A DNA stretch of 64,000 nt from Thalassobacillus pellis (GCF_016908295.1 NZ_JAFBDO010000001.1:744001-808000); one strand, 5' to 3'. Numbered from the stretch's first letter, positions 34,219 to 42,300 are shown. Notes: generated from the letters alone by a model not told the origin. A program made the numbers and translations.

Positions 34219-34545
34219 TCAAAATAGTTTCCCTTTTATAACGCCAATGAGCTGCTCTTGATATAGAATTAAATGGTCAGTATCAATGCGTTCACCTTCA
34301 TACGTTTTAATAGTCACATTTTTTAAAGAAATAGAGCTTTCTCTATAGGCCTTTTTAGATTCATCTACCAGGTTCTCCACTTCCTTTTCAGAGGATTTCC
34401 TCAATGGATAAACTTCCCCTTGGACAAAACCGAACTGCGTAAGATACGTGTTGCAACCTGATTCATTTTCCCCTAGATAAGTAAGTGGATTGGCAGTATT
34501 CATTCCTTGGTATAAATTGGTGATCAGATGATGTTTCTGTGTCAT
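34219..34545 (-). CDS. 108-aa hypothetical protein
   Basis: A 108-residue soluble protein, MTQKHHLITNLYQGMNTANP through VIKGKLF. The start is ATG 34545, which has AAAGGAGTG 6-8 nt upstream; the same frame remains open for 56 more codons but that part has the biased composition of untranslated DNA. The C-terminal half (VTIKTYEGERIDTDHLILYQ, EQLIGVIKGKLF) looks like a small beta-barrel. No family recognised. Monocistronic with terminator. Confidence 0.65.
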   Translation of the reverse strand: MTQKHHLITNLYQGMNTANPLTYLGENESGCNTYLTQFGFVQGEVYPLRKSSEKEVENLVDESKKAYRESSISLKNVTIKTYEGERIDTDHLILYQEQLIGVIKGKLF

Positions 34546-34879
34546 AATTTTCACTCCTTTCACCACATAGCTACGACGAATATGGCTTAGAGTCCTTTCA
34601 TTAAATTCAAACTTTACAATCTTTAACAATGCTTTTACAATCCTGCTTTGAATATTCTCTGAGCGCTTTAATTGGACTGCCCCCCATTTCAATACCTTGA
34701 TAGCTATTCGCACTTCTATATCTATGTATAAATAACATACAGTAAAATTTCAGGCTTCTCTTCATATGGATCTAGGGTTCCAGCCTTTTTTTCAGGGAAA
34801 TGGTGCATTTTTCCATATGTGTCCAAGCAGGCCCTCCTTAGCTGCGTATCATGGTATGTAAGAAAAAGGAGGTAAAAAT
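34546..34879. other. Intergenic region before the CwlC-like gene
   Basis: No gene supported. I looked for a SigK-type promoter (AC, 16 nt, CATA-TA) as expected for a cwlC-like gene and found no convincing match. Confidence 0.4.
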
Positions 34880-36559
34880 ATGAAAACTGTCGTTATCGAT
34901 CCAGGTCATGGTGGCACGGATCCAGGCGCAACTTATAAGGGTTACCAGGAAAAAAGCTTCAACCTGGATATTGCCCGTAAAGTTAGGACGCACCTGCTTA
35001 ATAACTATGAAGTGAATGTAGTGATGACTCGATCAAGCGACGTAACCATGTCTCTCGATGCAAGGACTAATCTGGCCAATTCCAGAAACGCCGATTTTTT
35101 CTTGTCGATTCACAATAACGCATCTGGAGGTTCAGGGTTTGAAAGTTATATTTATAATGGGCAAGTTAGTAACATTAGTCAAAGAGCCCAAAATATTATC
35201 CATGCCAAAGTATTGAATGCAGTCAGAAACAAATACAATATCATCGACCGGGGCAGAAAGCGGGCAAACTTCCATGTCCTGCGGGAAACGGAAATGCCGG
35301 CTGTCTTACTCGAGGTGCTGTTTGTTGACAATGAGACTGACCTTATAGATTTGACTAACCCAGCCTTCATCATGGATGTGGCTGTCGCAGTTGCTGAAGG
35401 TGTCAAGGAAGCTTTGAACCTGCCGCCTATAAGTCAGCCAGAACCAGAGCCGGAGCCTGACCCTGATGTACTTTACAAGGTCATTGCCGGTTCATTCAAG
35501 GACCGGGAAAATGCGGAAGAACGCGTTGCTTATTTGAAAGCAAGAAACATTGATTCGTTCATCGTACGGACTACCATTTCCGGGACTGTTTATTACCGTG
35601 TACAGGCAGGTGCCTATTCAACCAGGGAGGCTGCTGAGGATCAGGTAAATAGGCTGAAGAACGCTGGAATACCTGATGCCTTTATTATACAGGAGAACAC
35701 AGCACCAGAACCGGATCCAGAAGTGCTTTACAAGGTTATTGCCGGTTCGTTTAGGAACAGGGAAAATGCGGAGGAACGTGTAGCCTTCTTAAAAGCGAGA
35801 AACATTGATTCATTCATCGTACAGACTACCATTTCCGGGACTGTTTATTACCGCGTACAGGCAGGCGCCTATTCAACTAAGGAAGCAGCAGAAGAACAAG
35901 TGGAAAAACTGAAGAATATCGGAATTACAGGTGCATTCATCATTACGGATGGCGAAGTGCCAGAGCCTGATCCAGAGCCTGAGCCTGAACCCGAACCTGA
36001 GCCGCTCCCATCACCGATTAACGATATGACTATTCTTGGAGATATGCGCCTAAATGCATGTCAGCTGGATGCATTCGTGAAAACCATCAATCCAAATGCT
36101 CCCGAGCTTGGCAGGTTTTATATCAAATACGCCGCAGCCTATGGCATAAGAGGCGATATTGCCTACGCACAAGCCATTCATGAAACGAATTATTTCCGAT
36201 TTACAGGAGTCGTCAAAAAAGAACAGAACAACTATGCAGGAATTGGGGCTACCGGTCCAGACAACCCTGGGGCAACTTTTAAAACTCCTGAAGAGGGCGT
36301 ACATGCACATATTCAGCACCTATACGCTTATGCCTCGAAAGCGCCGATTCCAGAAGGATATTCAAAGGTCGATCCACGATTTGATTTGGTTACGCGCGGA
36401 ATTGCAACTAAATGGGTACAACTGAACGGGAAATGGGCTGTACCAGGTACCATATACGGCCAAAGCATCATAGCTGTATTTAAACGGAATGCCAACCACG
36501 CGCTTATAGAGCTTAATAAACAGCAAGCGGTTTTGGAAACCCTTTTAAAAGAAATATGA
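34880..36559 (+). CDS. CwlC-like N-acetylmuramoyl-L-alanine amidase with two SPOR repeats and C-terminal glucosaminidase-like domain
   Basis: A 559-residue cell-wall hydrolase. Residues 1-175 are an Amidase_3 zinc domain: IDPGHGGTDPGA (Zn His), ADFFLSIHNNASGGSGFESY (second His) and AVLLEVLFVDN (catalytic Glu). There is no signal peptide, as in CwlC/CwlV, which act from the mother cell during lysis. Two SPOR peptidoglycan-binding repeats follow (197-273 and 282-357), almost identical even in DNA. A Pro-Glu linker leads to a LytG/AtlA-like glucosaminidase domain (about 380-559) with AYAQAIHETNYFRF and NNYAGIGATG. The fusion would cut both amide and glycan bonds. ATG has AAGGAGG. Confidence 0.9.
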   Translation: MKTVVIDPGHGGTDPGATYKGYQEKSFNLDIARKVRTHLLNNYEVNVVMTRSSDVTMSLDARTNLANSRNADFFLSIHNNASGGSGFESYIYNGQVSNISQRAQNIIHAKVLNAVRNKYNIIDRGRKRANFHVLRETEMPAVLLEVLFVDNETDLIDLTNPAFIMDVAVAVAEGVKEALNLPPISQPEPEPEPDPDVLYKVIAGSFKDRENAEERVAYLKARNIDSFIVRTTISGTVYYRVQAGAYSTREAAEDQVNRLKNAGIPDAFIIQENTAPEPDPEVLYKVIAGSFRNRENAEERVAFLKARNIDSFIVQTTISGTVYYRVQAGAYSTKEAAEEQVEKLKNIGITGAFIITDGEVPEPDPEPEPEPEPEPLPSPINDMTILGDMRLNACQLDAFVKTINPNAPELGRFYIKYAAAYGIRGDIAYAQAIHETNYFRFTGVVKKEQNNYAGIGATGPDNPGATFKTPEEGVHAHIQHLYAYASKAPIPEGYSKVDPRFDLVTRGIATKWVQLNGKWAVPGTIYGQSIIAVFKRNANHALIELNKQQAVLETLLKEI

Positions 36560-36759
36560 CGCAATTCATGCAACATGCAAGCTTATAACATACTATATAT
36601 TCCATATATTACAAGGAAAACTTACAACTTAGTAAAACTTTCAAACTATGCTGTTTCCAGATTTTTTATATATGTTCGGGCTTCCTTCTTCTTTTGCCTA
36701 TAGAGTCTGGAAATGAATTAACTGGTTTGTTAAGGTATGCAGTCGCGGGGGTGTGAGGG

Positions 36760-36924
36760 ATGAATGAAATAAATGACTTAAAAGAGAAAATAGAAGCCAT
36801 GCGATTAAAAATGTATCGTATTTATGCCAAAAATCCTCTGGACAATGAGTTACTAGAGGTCTCCCAAGCGCTGGACGATTTATTGAATCAGCTTGAAATG
36901 TTGCTCAAACCGAAGAAAGAATAA
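36760..36924 (+). CDS. Spo0E-like sporulation regulatory protein (aspartyl-phosphate phosphatase)
   Basis: A 54-residue helical-hairpin protein, MNEINDLKEKIEAMRLKMYR then IYAKNPLDNELLEVSQALDD LLNQLEMLL. The second helix carries the family motif SQxLDxLL-N (here SQALDDLLNQ), whose Asp attacks the phosphate on Spo0A~P; the family therefore delays sporulation. Length is normal for the short Spo0E group. ATG 36760 follows GGGGGTGTGAGGG. A terminator follows. Together with the cwlC-like gene upstream it marks the organism as a spore former. Confidence 0.85.
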   Translation: MNEINDLKEKIEAMRLKMYRIYAKNPLDNELLEVSQALDDLLNQLEMLLKPKKE

Positions 36925-36947
36925 ATCGAACACTATCTCTATGTGAC

Positions 36948-36975
36948 GGTGCCTCCTGCAATGGGGCACCTTTTT
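36948..36975 (+). terminator. Terminator of the spo0E-like gene
   Basis: GGTGCCTCC / GGGGCACC stem followed by TTTTTCGTTTT. Confidence 0.85.
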
Positions 36976-37041
36976 CGTTTTCTGATACATCGCGGAAGTC
37001 ATTAGGGGTTTCCCCAGGAAGGATGCTATATGTACAAATAT

Positions 37042-37069
37042 TAAAAAAGCACCTCTTTGGCAAGAGCTA
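37042..37069 (-). terminator. Terminator of the 86-aa gene
   Basis: Minus-strand AGCTCTTGCC...AAGAGGTGCT followed by TTTTTTAA. Confidence 0.6.
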
Positions 37070-37071
37070 CT

Positions 37072-37332
37072 TTAAATCTTCTTTAATTGAATCAACCCCT
37101 GGTTAACCATCTGAATGGAGTATGGCCCCTTATGTACATCTTCTTCCTTCGTATCTTCATGATAGAAGGCTACTTCACCCAGCTCTTCATAATTTCGTTT
37201 ATAACGCATGAATTCTTTTTCGAGCTTTTCCCAATAAACTTCGATATAAATGGAGCCTTCGTTCCTGACTGCGTAGCTGCCAATACTCTGAATCTTTTGT
37301 TCATTCAACTTAATTGCACTGAAGTATGCCAT
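37072..37332 (-). CDS. 86-aa hypothetical protein
   Basis: An 86-residue soluble protein: MAYFSAIKLNEQKIQSIGSY, AVRNEGSIYIEVYWEKLEKE, then a charged C-terminus ending GLIQLKKI. It has an N-terminal beta pair, a charged helix with Tyr/Trp, and a final strand. AAAGGAG about 9 nt before the ATG supports the start. I recognise no family. Monocistronic. Confidence 0.65.
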   Translation of the reverse strand: MAYFSAIKLNEQKIQSIGSYAVRNEGSIYIEVYWEKLEKEFMRYKRNYEELGEVAFYHEDTKEEDVHKGPYSIQMVNQGLIQLKKI

Positions 37333-37643
37333 TTGACCCGTTCTCCTTTCACCATAACAACCCTATATTTCACCATGTTAAAAGAAGATTCGACAATATA
37401 CAACACTACACAGTACTTATTTTTCGGTCAATTAGGACCCATATTCCTATATAAAAGGAAAATCAACCCAATATTTGTCGACAAATTATTGCAAGATTCT
37501 ACGGATTGCTGAAAGTACTACCTGTAATCCTGATATTTCTAGTGCTGGGAAATTTGGCATTACAGTTTTTTTGACCTCATATCAAAAGCCTTCAGGACCT
37601 GAAATGAAGCTTTTATCACCTGTAGAAGCTCTTAAAGTTTTTT

Positions 37644-37685
37644 GTTGATTCTCACGTATCGCTTGCCGGCGGATGCCTGCCGCAG
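37644..37685. repeat. Truncated family-A repeat
   Basis: GTTGATTCTCACGTATCGCT then TGCCGGCGGATGCCTGCCGC: the outer 40 nt of the MITE-like element, ending abruptly at the AAAACGGTC hairpin. Confidence 0.65.
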
Positions 37686-37686
37686 C

Positions 37687-37729
37687 AAAAACGGTCTGCA
37701 TGGACATAAAATTCCATACAGACCGTTTT
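37687..37729. terminator. Repeated terminator hairpin, copy 3
   Basis: AAAACGGTCTGCATGGA / TCCATACAGACCGTTTTA, nearly identical to 20475-20518; it could end the OsmC transcript on the minus strand. Confidence 0.7.
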
Positions 37730-37852
37730 ATTAAAATCGTACCTTTCTATACTCAGTAACCTTGACAGACCCTGAAAGCTTTCATTGTGGAGTTATTATT
37801 TTCTCAGAAGATTCTTTTTTGGATGAGAGTAGAGAGAAACACTTTGCTCTCT

Positions 37853-38302
37853 TCAGTAGGCAATGGATAAATCTGCCTCCAGCTCCATTTCCACATTGCC
37901 TTTTATTGCTTTTGATATCATACAGTTTTTTTCTGCTTTCTCTACCAATCGCTGGAGCTTTGAAAGCATATTGACGCTTGCTCCTTTTTCCAGCGTAATT
38001 CTTGGGCGATGAATGATTTTCTTATAGGTGAATACCCCATCCGTTACATCGACAATGCCTTCCGAATTAAGATCCATACTTTCTAATGGCAATTCTGCCC
38101 GTTCGATCATTGCGGCAAGGGTGATGATGTAACAGGTAGCAGCTGCTCCAAGCAGCATCTCATCCGGATTGGTGCCTACATCGGGGCCATCCATTTCCTT
38201 AGGAATCGATATTGCAGTTTTCAGTTTTCCTGCATCTATATTACCAACACTGTTCCTTCCGCCCGGCCACTCTGCTTTTAAAAGAAAATGATGATGTGCC
38301 AT
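37853..38302 (-). CDS. OsmC-family peroxiredoxin-like protein (SACOL1771 type)
   Basis: A 149-residue cytosolic OsmC/Ohr-fold protein that would reduce organic hydroperoxides with a reactive Cys pair. The two conserved cysteines are C57 (GAAATCYIITLAA) and C127 (EKNCMISKAI). The N-terminus MAHHHFLLKAEWPGGRNSVG is typical of the SACOL1771 subgroup. Electron donor unknown. Monocistronic, normal length. Confidence 0.87.
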   Translation of the reverse strand: MAHHHFLLKAEWPGGRNSVGNIDAGKLKTAISIPKEMDGPDVGTNPDEMLLGAAATCYIITLAAMIERAELPLESMDLNSEGIVDVTDGVFTYKKIIHRPRITLEKGASVNMLSKLQRLVEKAEKNCMISKAIKGNVEMELEADLSIAY

Positions 38303-38498
38303 GAGCTTCCACCTCCGCTCCTATCATAGCAGATTTTAATAACTGCATCTCTTATATACCATTGGTAAATTTTCGGTTACAGTAACTTGCATTTACGCTT
38401 CCTTCTGAATGCGTTATTTTTTCTTTTCCTTAGAACTTTAAAGCCTCCCCTAAGTATAGGGGCTTCTTTGCAAACATTGTATGGTTTCTTAAATCAAA

Positions 38499-38527
38499 AT
38501 AAATACCATGCCTTATAACTGGCATGG
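38499..38527 (-). terminator. Terminator of the DUF488 gene
   Basis: Minus-strand stem CATGCCAG...AAGGCATG followed by GTATTTATTTT. Confidence 0.6.
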
Positions 38528-38532
38528 CTGCA

Positions 38533-38892
38533 TCAATGATTTTTTTCTATCAGTTCTTTTAATACGACTGCATGGTTATGTTCTTCGTTCTTGGCACCGA
38601 ATAATAACACCAGACGTTCGTTCTGAGCCATTTCCTTCAGCTGTTTCAGCTGCTCTTTCCTCTCTTTGCTATTTTCAATTTGCTCTGTATAGTATTCTTT
38701 GAATTCCTCATATTTTTCCGGGTCATGATCAAACCATTGCCGTAACTCTTTACTGGGTGAAATCTCTTTCATCCATTCGTCAACCTGTGCCTGATCCTTG
38801 GAAATACCACGGGGCCATACCCCATCTACCAGGACACGATTTCCCCCTAACGGTTCTGATTCATCATATATCCTCTGCAATACAACTGACAT
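38533..38892 (-). CDS. DUF488 family protein (YeaO-like)
   Basis: A 119-residue protein of the DUF488/YeaO group: LQRIYDESEPLGGNRVLVDG, VWPRGISKDQA, then KEISPSKELRQWFDHDPEKY and a C-terminal LVLLFGAKNEEHNHAVVLKE strand-helix. The VWPRG and GA-.--HN motifs are conserved throughout the family, whose function is unknown (some relatives are suspected nucleic-acid or base-binding proteins). Monocistronic. Confidence 0.85.
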   Translation of the reverse strand: MSVVLQRIYDESEPLGGNRVLVDGVWPRGISKDQAQVDEWMKEISPSKELRQWFDHDPEKYEEFKEYYTEQIENSKERKEQLKQLKEMAQNERLVLLFGAKNEEHNHAVVLKELIEKNH

Positions 38893-39028
38893 TTCTCTAA
38901 CCCCTTTCTCATGGTTACCTTATTTATTAACCGCTTTTTCCATAAACTAAACCTATTTTTAAAAATAATACAGCAGGAAAATCTCCCCCTCTTATGCAAC
39001 TAATTAAAGAGAGGGGGAATCGGAGATA

Positions 39029-39934
39029 ATGCGACTTTCATTAATAGATCAGCAAAAAGCACTTGACTATATTATCGAACAAGGAAGGTCTTTGGAGAAA
39101 GCATGGGCACAGAAGTTTCAGACTGGTTTTTGGGAAGAAGAAGTAATCCGTGCGCTCGTTGGATTTCACAATGTAGATGGGGGTTTTGGCAATGGATTAG
39201 AAGCGGATATTCGTCTCCCTGCTTCTTCACCGATTGCAACAACTATCGGTTTGCAACATTTGGAAAGGTTGGACCATTTACAATCGGCACAGGAAATGAT
39301 TCAAAAAGCAATCAGTTATTTAGAAAGCTCTTTCGACAAGATAAATGAGCGGTGGTATGCAGTACCCCGTGCTGTTAATGACTATCCTCATGCTTTCTGG
39401 TGGAAGGTGTATGATAATGGTTTGTCGTGGATCGATCACCATTGGGGCAACCCTTCAGCAGAGATAATCGGTTATTTACATAAATATAAACATTACGTCA
39501 AGGACCTGCCTGTTGATTCCCTCACCGATAAAGCTCTTCACCACTTGAAAGCCTTGACCTCGTTTGAATCGGAGCATGAGGTTTATTGTTATGTCCGGTT
39601 TTTCCGAATGCATCCGGATTTGCTTACTCCACCTGTAAAACGTCAGATGAAGAAAGCTGTAAATCAGCTGGTACACACAAAACCGTCAGATTGGAAAAAC
39701 TATGTTCCGATGCCGTTGAAATTTGTCCCTTCCCCTGATAGCCCCAATTACGGAATGCTGCATCGGAATCTGGATTATTTCGTGCACCAGCTAACTCATG
39801 ACCATTTTATTGAACCTTCCTGGGAATGGAATGATTACTTGGAAGACTGGGAACAGGCGAAACGGGAATGGTCCGCTGTTTTAACGTTGGAGGCATTAGA
39901 ATACTTGGAGCTCTTTGACCGTTTAGAACGTTAA
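39029..39934 (+). CDS. Hypothetical protein with terpenoid-cyclase/prenyltransferase-like alpha-alpha toroid repeat
   Basis: A 301-residue mainly helical protein starting ATG 39029 behind GGGGGAATCGGAG. It has a DGGFGNGLEADIR block (residues about 50-62) like the QW/prenyltransferase repeats, and internal helices LDYIIEQGRSLEKAW, ATTIGLQHLERLDHL and AVLTLEALEYLELFD that fit an alpha/alpha toroid. It lacks the DxDD or zinc sites of real cyclases or prenyltransferases, so an enzyme function is uncertain. Monocistronic; convergent with a small gene and sharing a hairpin with it. Confidence 0.75.
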   Translation: MRLSLIDQQKALDYIIEQGRSLEKAWAQKFQTGFWEEEVIRALVGFHNVDGGFGNGLEADIRLPASSPIATTIGLQHLERLDHLQSAQEMIQKAISYLESSFDKINERWYAVPRAVNDYPHAFWWKVYDNGLSWIDHHWGNPSAEIIGYLHKYKHYVKDLPVDSLTDKALHHLKALTSFESEHEVYCYVRFFRMHPDLLTPPVKRQMKKAVNQLVHTKPSDWKNYVPMPLKFVPSPDSPNYGMLHRNLDYFVHQLTHDHFIEPSWEWNDYLEDWEQAKREWSAVLTLEALEYLELFDRLER

Positions 39935-39935
39935 C

Positions 39936-39966
39936 AAAAGGGCGAAAAGATTTACTTTCGCCCTTT
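39936..39966. terminator. Bidirectional terminator
   Basis: AAAGGGCGAAA / TTTCGCCCTTTTCC stem overlapping the 3' end of the 73-aa gene. Confidence 0.85.
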
Positions 39967-40173
39967 TCCTTTTTTATAACTGGCCGAGTCTTCCCAATCC
40001 ATTTGGAAACGTTCCATTTTTATCTGGAGCTGTTCAACCATCTCAAGCAGTCTTCTGAAATCATCTCGCCCTACTGAATTTTCATCCATTGATTCAATTA
40101 CCTGATTAAGCATTTTTATCCGATTTTTTATATAGTGAAACTGGCCGGATGGACTTTCGGAAGCTTTTCCCAT
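39952..40173 (-). CDS. 73-aa coiled-coil protein, SE1561-like
   Basis: A 73-residue helical protein: MGKASESPSGQFHYIKNRIK, MLNQVIESMDENSVGRDDFR, RLLEMVEQLQIKMERFQMDW. The pattern (short N-terminus, helix YIKNRIKML, SMDENS turn, long amphipathic helix) fits the SE1561 family of Firmicutes, which has no known function. Normal length. Its last codons form part of the terminator stem shared with the neighbouring gene. Confidence 0.65.
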   Translation of the reverse strand: MGKASESPSGQFHYIKNRIKMLNQVIESMDENSVGRDDFRRLLEMVEQLQIKMERFQMDWEDSASYKKGKGRK

Positions 40174-40261
40174 ACACTTTCACCCTCTCATTTTACATTT
40201 TATTACATATCCCCTTTCGGGCATGAGGGTAAACGGGTGGCTGCTTAGATTCATAACTCAG

Positions 40262-40705
40262 CTAATTGGTGACAAGCCGTTCCCTTCCATGTATGATGTA
40301 ATTTTTTTTATGGTGGATATCATGCTCCGTCAGTCCTTTAATATAATCAGCTACGTGCACTGACTTGTTTAAGAGCTGGAATGGTTCAGAAAAATGCTTC
40401 TCAGGTATCTTTTCCAGCATCGTAATTACTTCTAAACGCTTCGCGATTACCTGGTCAATGAGTTCCTCCTGCTCTACTCCTGAATGGGCATAAACTTCAG
40501 CGGCTTCATTGACTTCCTGTTCAGACACCTCCACAACAGGGACAGAGCGATTTTCTACATACGGTAAAAGCCTGTTTTCTAAAACAAATCGATCCCAATA
40601 CATGAAATGGGCTGCTAGTGCTCCAATTGACCATTTTCCAGGTTGAATTTCCGCGAAAAGTTGTTGCTTTTCTAACTCTCGTAACGAATCAATCCATATT
40701 GCCAA
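40262..40705 (-). CDS. DinB-family protein; true start probably at ATA 40738
   Basis: A DinB/YfiT-type four-helix protein of about 147-158 residues. GKWSIGALAAHFMYWDRFVL carries the first metal His, and HDIHHKKNYI the C-terminal His pair; such proteins are metal-binding, often thiol- or detoxification-linked transferases. The coordinates use the only conventional start (TTG 40705), but it lacks a ribosome binding site. The frame continues upstream to ATA 40738, 6 nt after AGGAG, and the added IKTQIIEDYKQ supplies the first helix normal for the family. Monocistronic. Confidence 0.82.
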   Translation of the reverse strand: MAIWIDSLRELEKQQLFAEIQPGKWSIGALAAHFMYWDRFVLENRLLPYVENRSVPVVEVSEQEVNEAAEVYAHSGVEQEELIDQVIAKRLEVITMLEKIPEKHFSEPFQLLNKSVHVADYIKGLTEHDIHHKKNYIIHGRERLVTN

Positions 40706-40804
40706 CTGTTTGTAGTCTTCTATAATCTGAGTTTTTATTTACCTCTCCTCGCTTTCATAAAGGTATTCGCCCATTAAGGACGATTTTCCTTTACTGACCC
40801 ATAA

Positions 40805-40836
40805 AAACTGGCCTTTACCTATAATTGGTAAAGGCC
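40805..40836 (-). terminator. Terminator-like hairpin on the minus strand
   Basis: Perfect stem GGCCTTTACC / GGTAAAGGCC followed on the minus strand by AGTTTTTATG. It sits just past the stop of the degenerate small gene at 40841-40989. Confidence 0.65.
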
Positions 40837-40840
40837 GCTA

Positions 40841-40989
40841 TTAAATGCGTTGGCTGTCAGTTGATTGGTCAACCCGGAAAGGATCGACTTGCTCTTTCAG
40901 CTGTTCATTATTAAGTAATGTTCCTTATCTATCATATCCTGATGAATTGGCAAATCAACTGACTCCAAATCATCTTTCTACTTTTTCAT
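40841..40989 (-). pseudogene. Remnant of a small protein gene (stop codon plus frameshift)
   Basis: Reading the minus strand from ATG 40989 gives MKK, a TAG at 40980-40978, then KDDLESVDLPIHQDMIDK; a -1 shift in the next codon continues as GTLLNNEQLKEQVDPFRVDQ STDSQRI and stops at TAA 40841. The hydrophilic, protein-like composition in both halves, a total of 149 nt (one short of 50 codons) and a terminator right after the stop all suggest a recently broken 49-aa gene. No family recognised; alternatively a chance pattern. Confidence 0.35.
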
Positions 40990-41150
40990 AGCTGCTATAT
41001 AACACATTGTACCCGATTTCTCTATGTGAAAACCTATTATTGTAAAAAAAGTAAAAAGCTTTTGTTCTATCACTATCTAAATTGTTTATAGTAAGTCTAT
41101 AATGGATAATAAAGTTATATAATTCATACATAGTAAGGTGTGAGCAAAGT

Positions 41151-42251
41151 TTGAATCTAATGCATAGAACGTGGTTTAAAGTTTTAATTGTAGCAATTCT
41201 TGTATCTGTATTGATTTTACTGGTTTCCCAGATCGATTTCATTTTCGAGCCGTTATGGGCTTACATAGGTGCAGTAGCCGCTCCACTGATTGGAGCGGGA
41301 ATCCTGTATTATGTGACCAGGCCGGTCATGTATTTTTTTGAAAGGTATAAGATTCCGAGATTGCTGGCTATCCTGCTGGTCTATGTGCTTCTTACGCTTG
41401 TTGGATTTATTATCACTCAATTCATTGCACCTATTGCGCAGCAGCAATTCTCACGACTTATCGAAAACATTCCAAAAATGGTTGATGGCGTCCAGGAATT
41501 CATAGAATCCTGGCAGAACAACCAGACTATCCTTCCAGCCCAGATTACGGAGGGAATTAATACGCAAAGTATCATGAACAACATAGAAAAATATTCCCAG
41601 AATGTAACCACTGCCGTTATCAACGTCGTTTCTTATATGGTAAGTTTTGTCGTGGCAATCGTACTGATTCCATTCTTCCTGTTCTTCATGCTGAAGGATG
41701 GAGAAAGATTGGTACCATTTATTCGCCAGTACTTGAATAATAGAGTCGGAGACAGTTTCGTTAAACTGTCAGCATCCGTCGACCATACACTACGTTCATT
41801 TATCCAAGGCCAGCTGCTCGTCAGCTTCTGTGTGGGGATCTTATTGTTAATTGGTTACCTGATTATTGATTTGCCGTACGCCCTGACGCTTTCCTTGTTT
41901 GCCATGCTTACCAATATTATTCCGTTTATCGGGCCATTCCTGGCCGTTATTCCAGCCATGCTAGTGGCATTGTTCGAAAACCCGATCATGGCCGTATACG
42001 TGGCGATCATCATGTTGATTGCCCAGCAGATTGAAGGGAACCTGATCTCTCCAAATATAATGGGGAAGGCACTCAGCATTCACCCACTGACGATCATCAC
42101 TTTAATTCTGGCTGCCGGAAGTATCGCAGGTTTTCTGGGACTGCTGTTTGTCATTCCTGTTTATGCAGTATTCAAGACAATCACCAACCACCTTTATCAT
42201 GAGTGGCTTGCCAGTAAAGAAAAGCAGTATACCACGCATGACAGAACATAA
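41151..42251 (+). CDS. AI-2E family transporter (PerM/YdiK superfamily)
   Basis: A 366-residue membrane protein with about eight helices, the usual PerM-family length. After two N-terminal helices comes an extracytoplasmic domain (about 85-155), then the conserved core FFLFFMLKDGERL, GQLLVSFCVGILLLIGY, FAMLTNIIPFIGPFLAVIPA and the amphipathic EGNLISPNIMGKAL-HPL. Members export diverse solutes; some act in pH/Na+ tolerance, and the AI-2 name reflects one E. coli homologue. Start TTG 41151 has AAGGTGTGAG upstream. Monocistronic with a strong terminator. Confidence 0.88.
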   Translation: MNLMHRTWFKVLIVAILVSVLILLVSQIDFIFEPLWAYIGAVAAPLIGAGILYYVTRPVMYFFERYKIPRLLAILLVYVLLTLVGFIITQFIAPIAQQQFSRLIENIPKMVDGVQEFIESWQNNQTILPAQITEGINTQSIMNNIEKYSQNVTTAVINVVSYMVSFVVAIVLIPFFLFFMLKDGERLVPFIRQYLNNRVGDSFVKLSASVDHTLRSFIQGQLLVSFCVGILLLIGYLIIDLPYALTLSLFAMLTNIIPFIGPFLAVIPAMLVALFENPIMAVYVAIIMLIAQQIEGNLISPNIMGKALSIHPLTIITLILAAGSIAGFLGLLFVIPVYAVFKTITNHLYHEWLASKEKQYTTHDRT

Positions 42252-42257
42252 AAAGCT

Positions 42258-42300
42258 ATCCCCCTGATGTGCCACTATCATCAGGGGGATAATTGATTTT
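42258..42300 (+). terminator. Terminator of the AI-2E-family gene
   Basis: Stem TATCCCCCTGAT / ATCAGGGGGATA followed by ATTGATTTTTTT. Confidence 0.88.

Larger units (their letters stand above)
37333..37852. other. Intergenic region with truncated repeat and hairpin
   Basis: About 520 nt without a supported gene; open frames on the plus strand lack ribosome binding sites. It holds a truncated family-A repeat (37644-37685) joined directly to the repeated terminator hairpin (37687-37729). Confidence 0.6.

Noticed and set aside
34546-34713. 56-codon N-terminal extension of the 108-aa gene
   Set aside because: A good ribosome binding site precedes ATG 34545; the extension has untranslated-like composition and none.
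37087-37512. 141-codon open frame on the plus strand
   Set aside because: Antisense to the better supported 86-aa gene and lacking a ribosome binding site.
40970-41242. 90-codon open frame on the minus strand
   Set aside because: Covers the promoter and start of the AI-2E-family gene, is Tyr/Phe/Asn-rich as random AT-rich DNA, and lacks a ribosome binding site.
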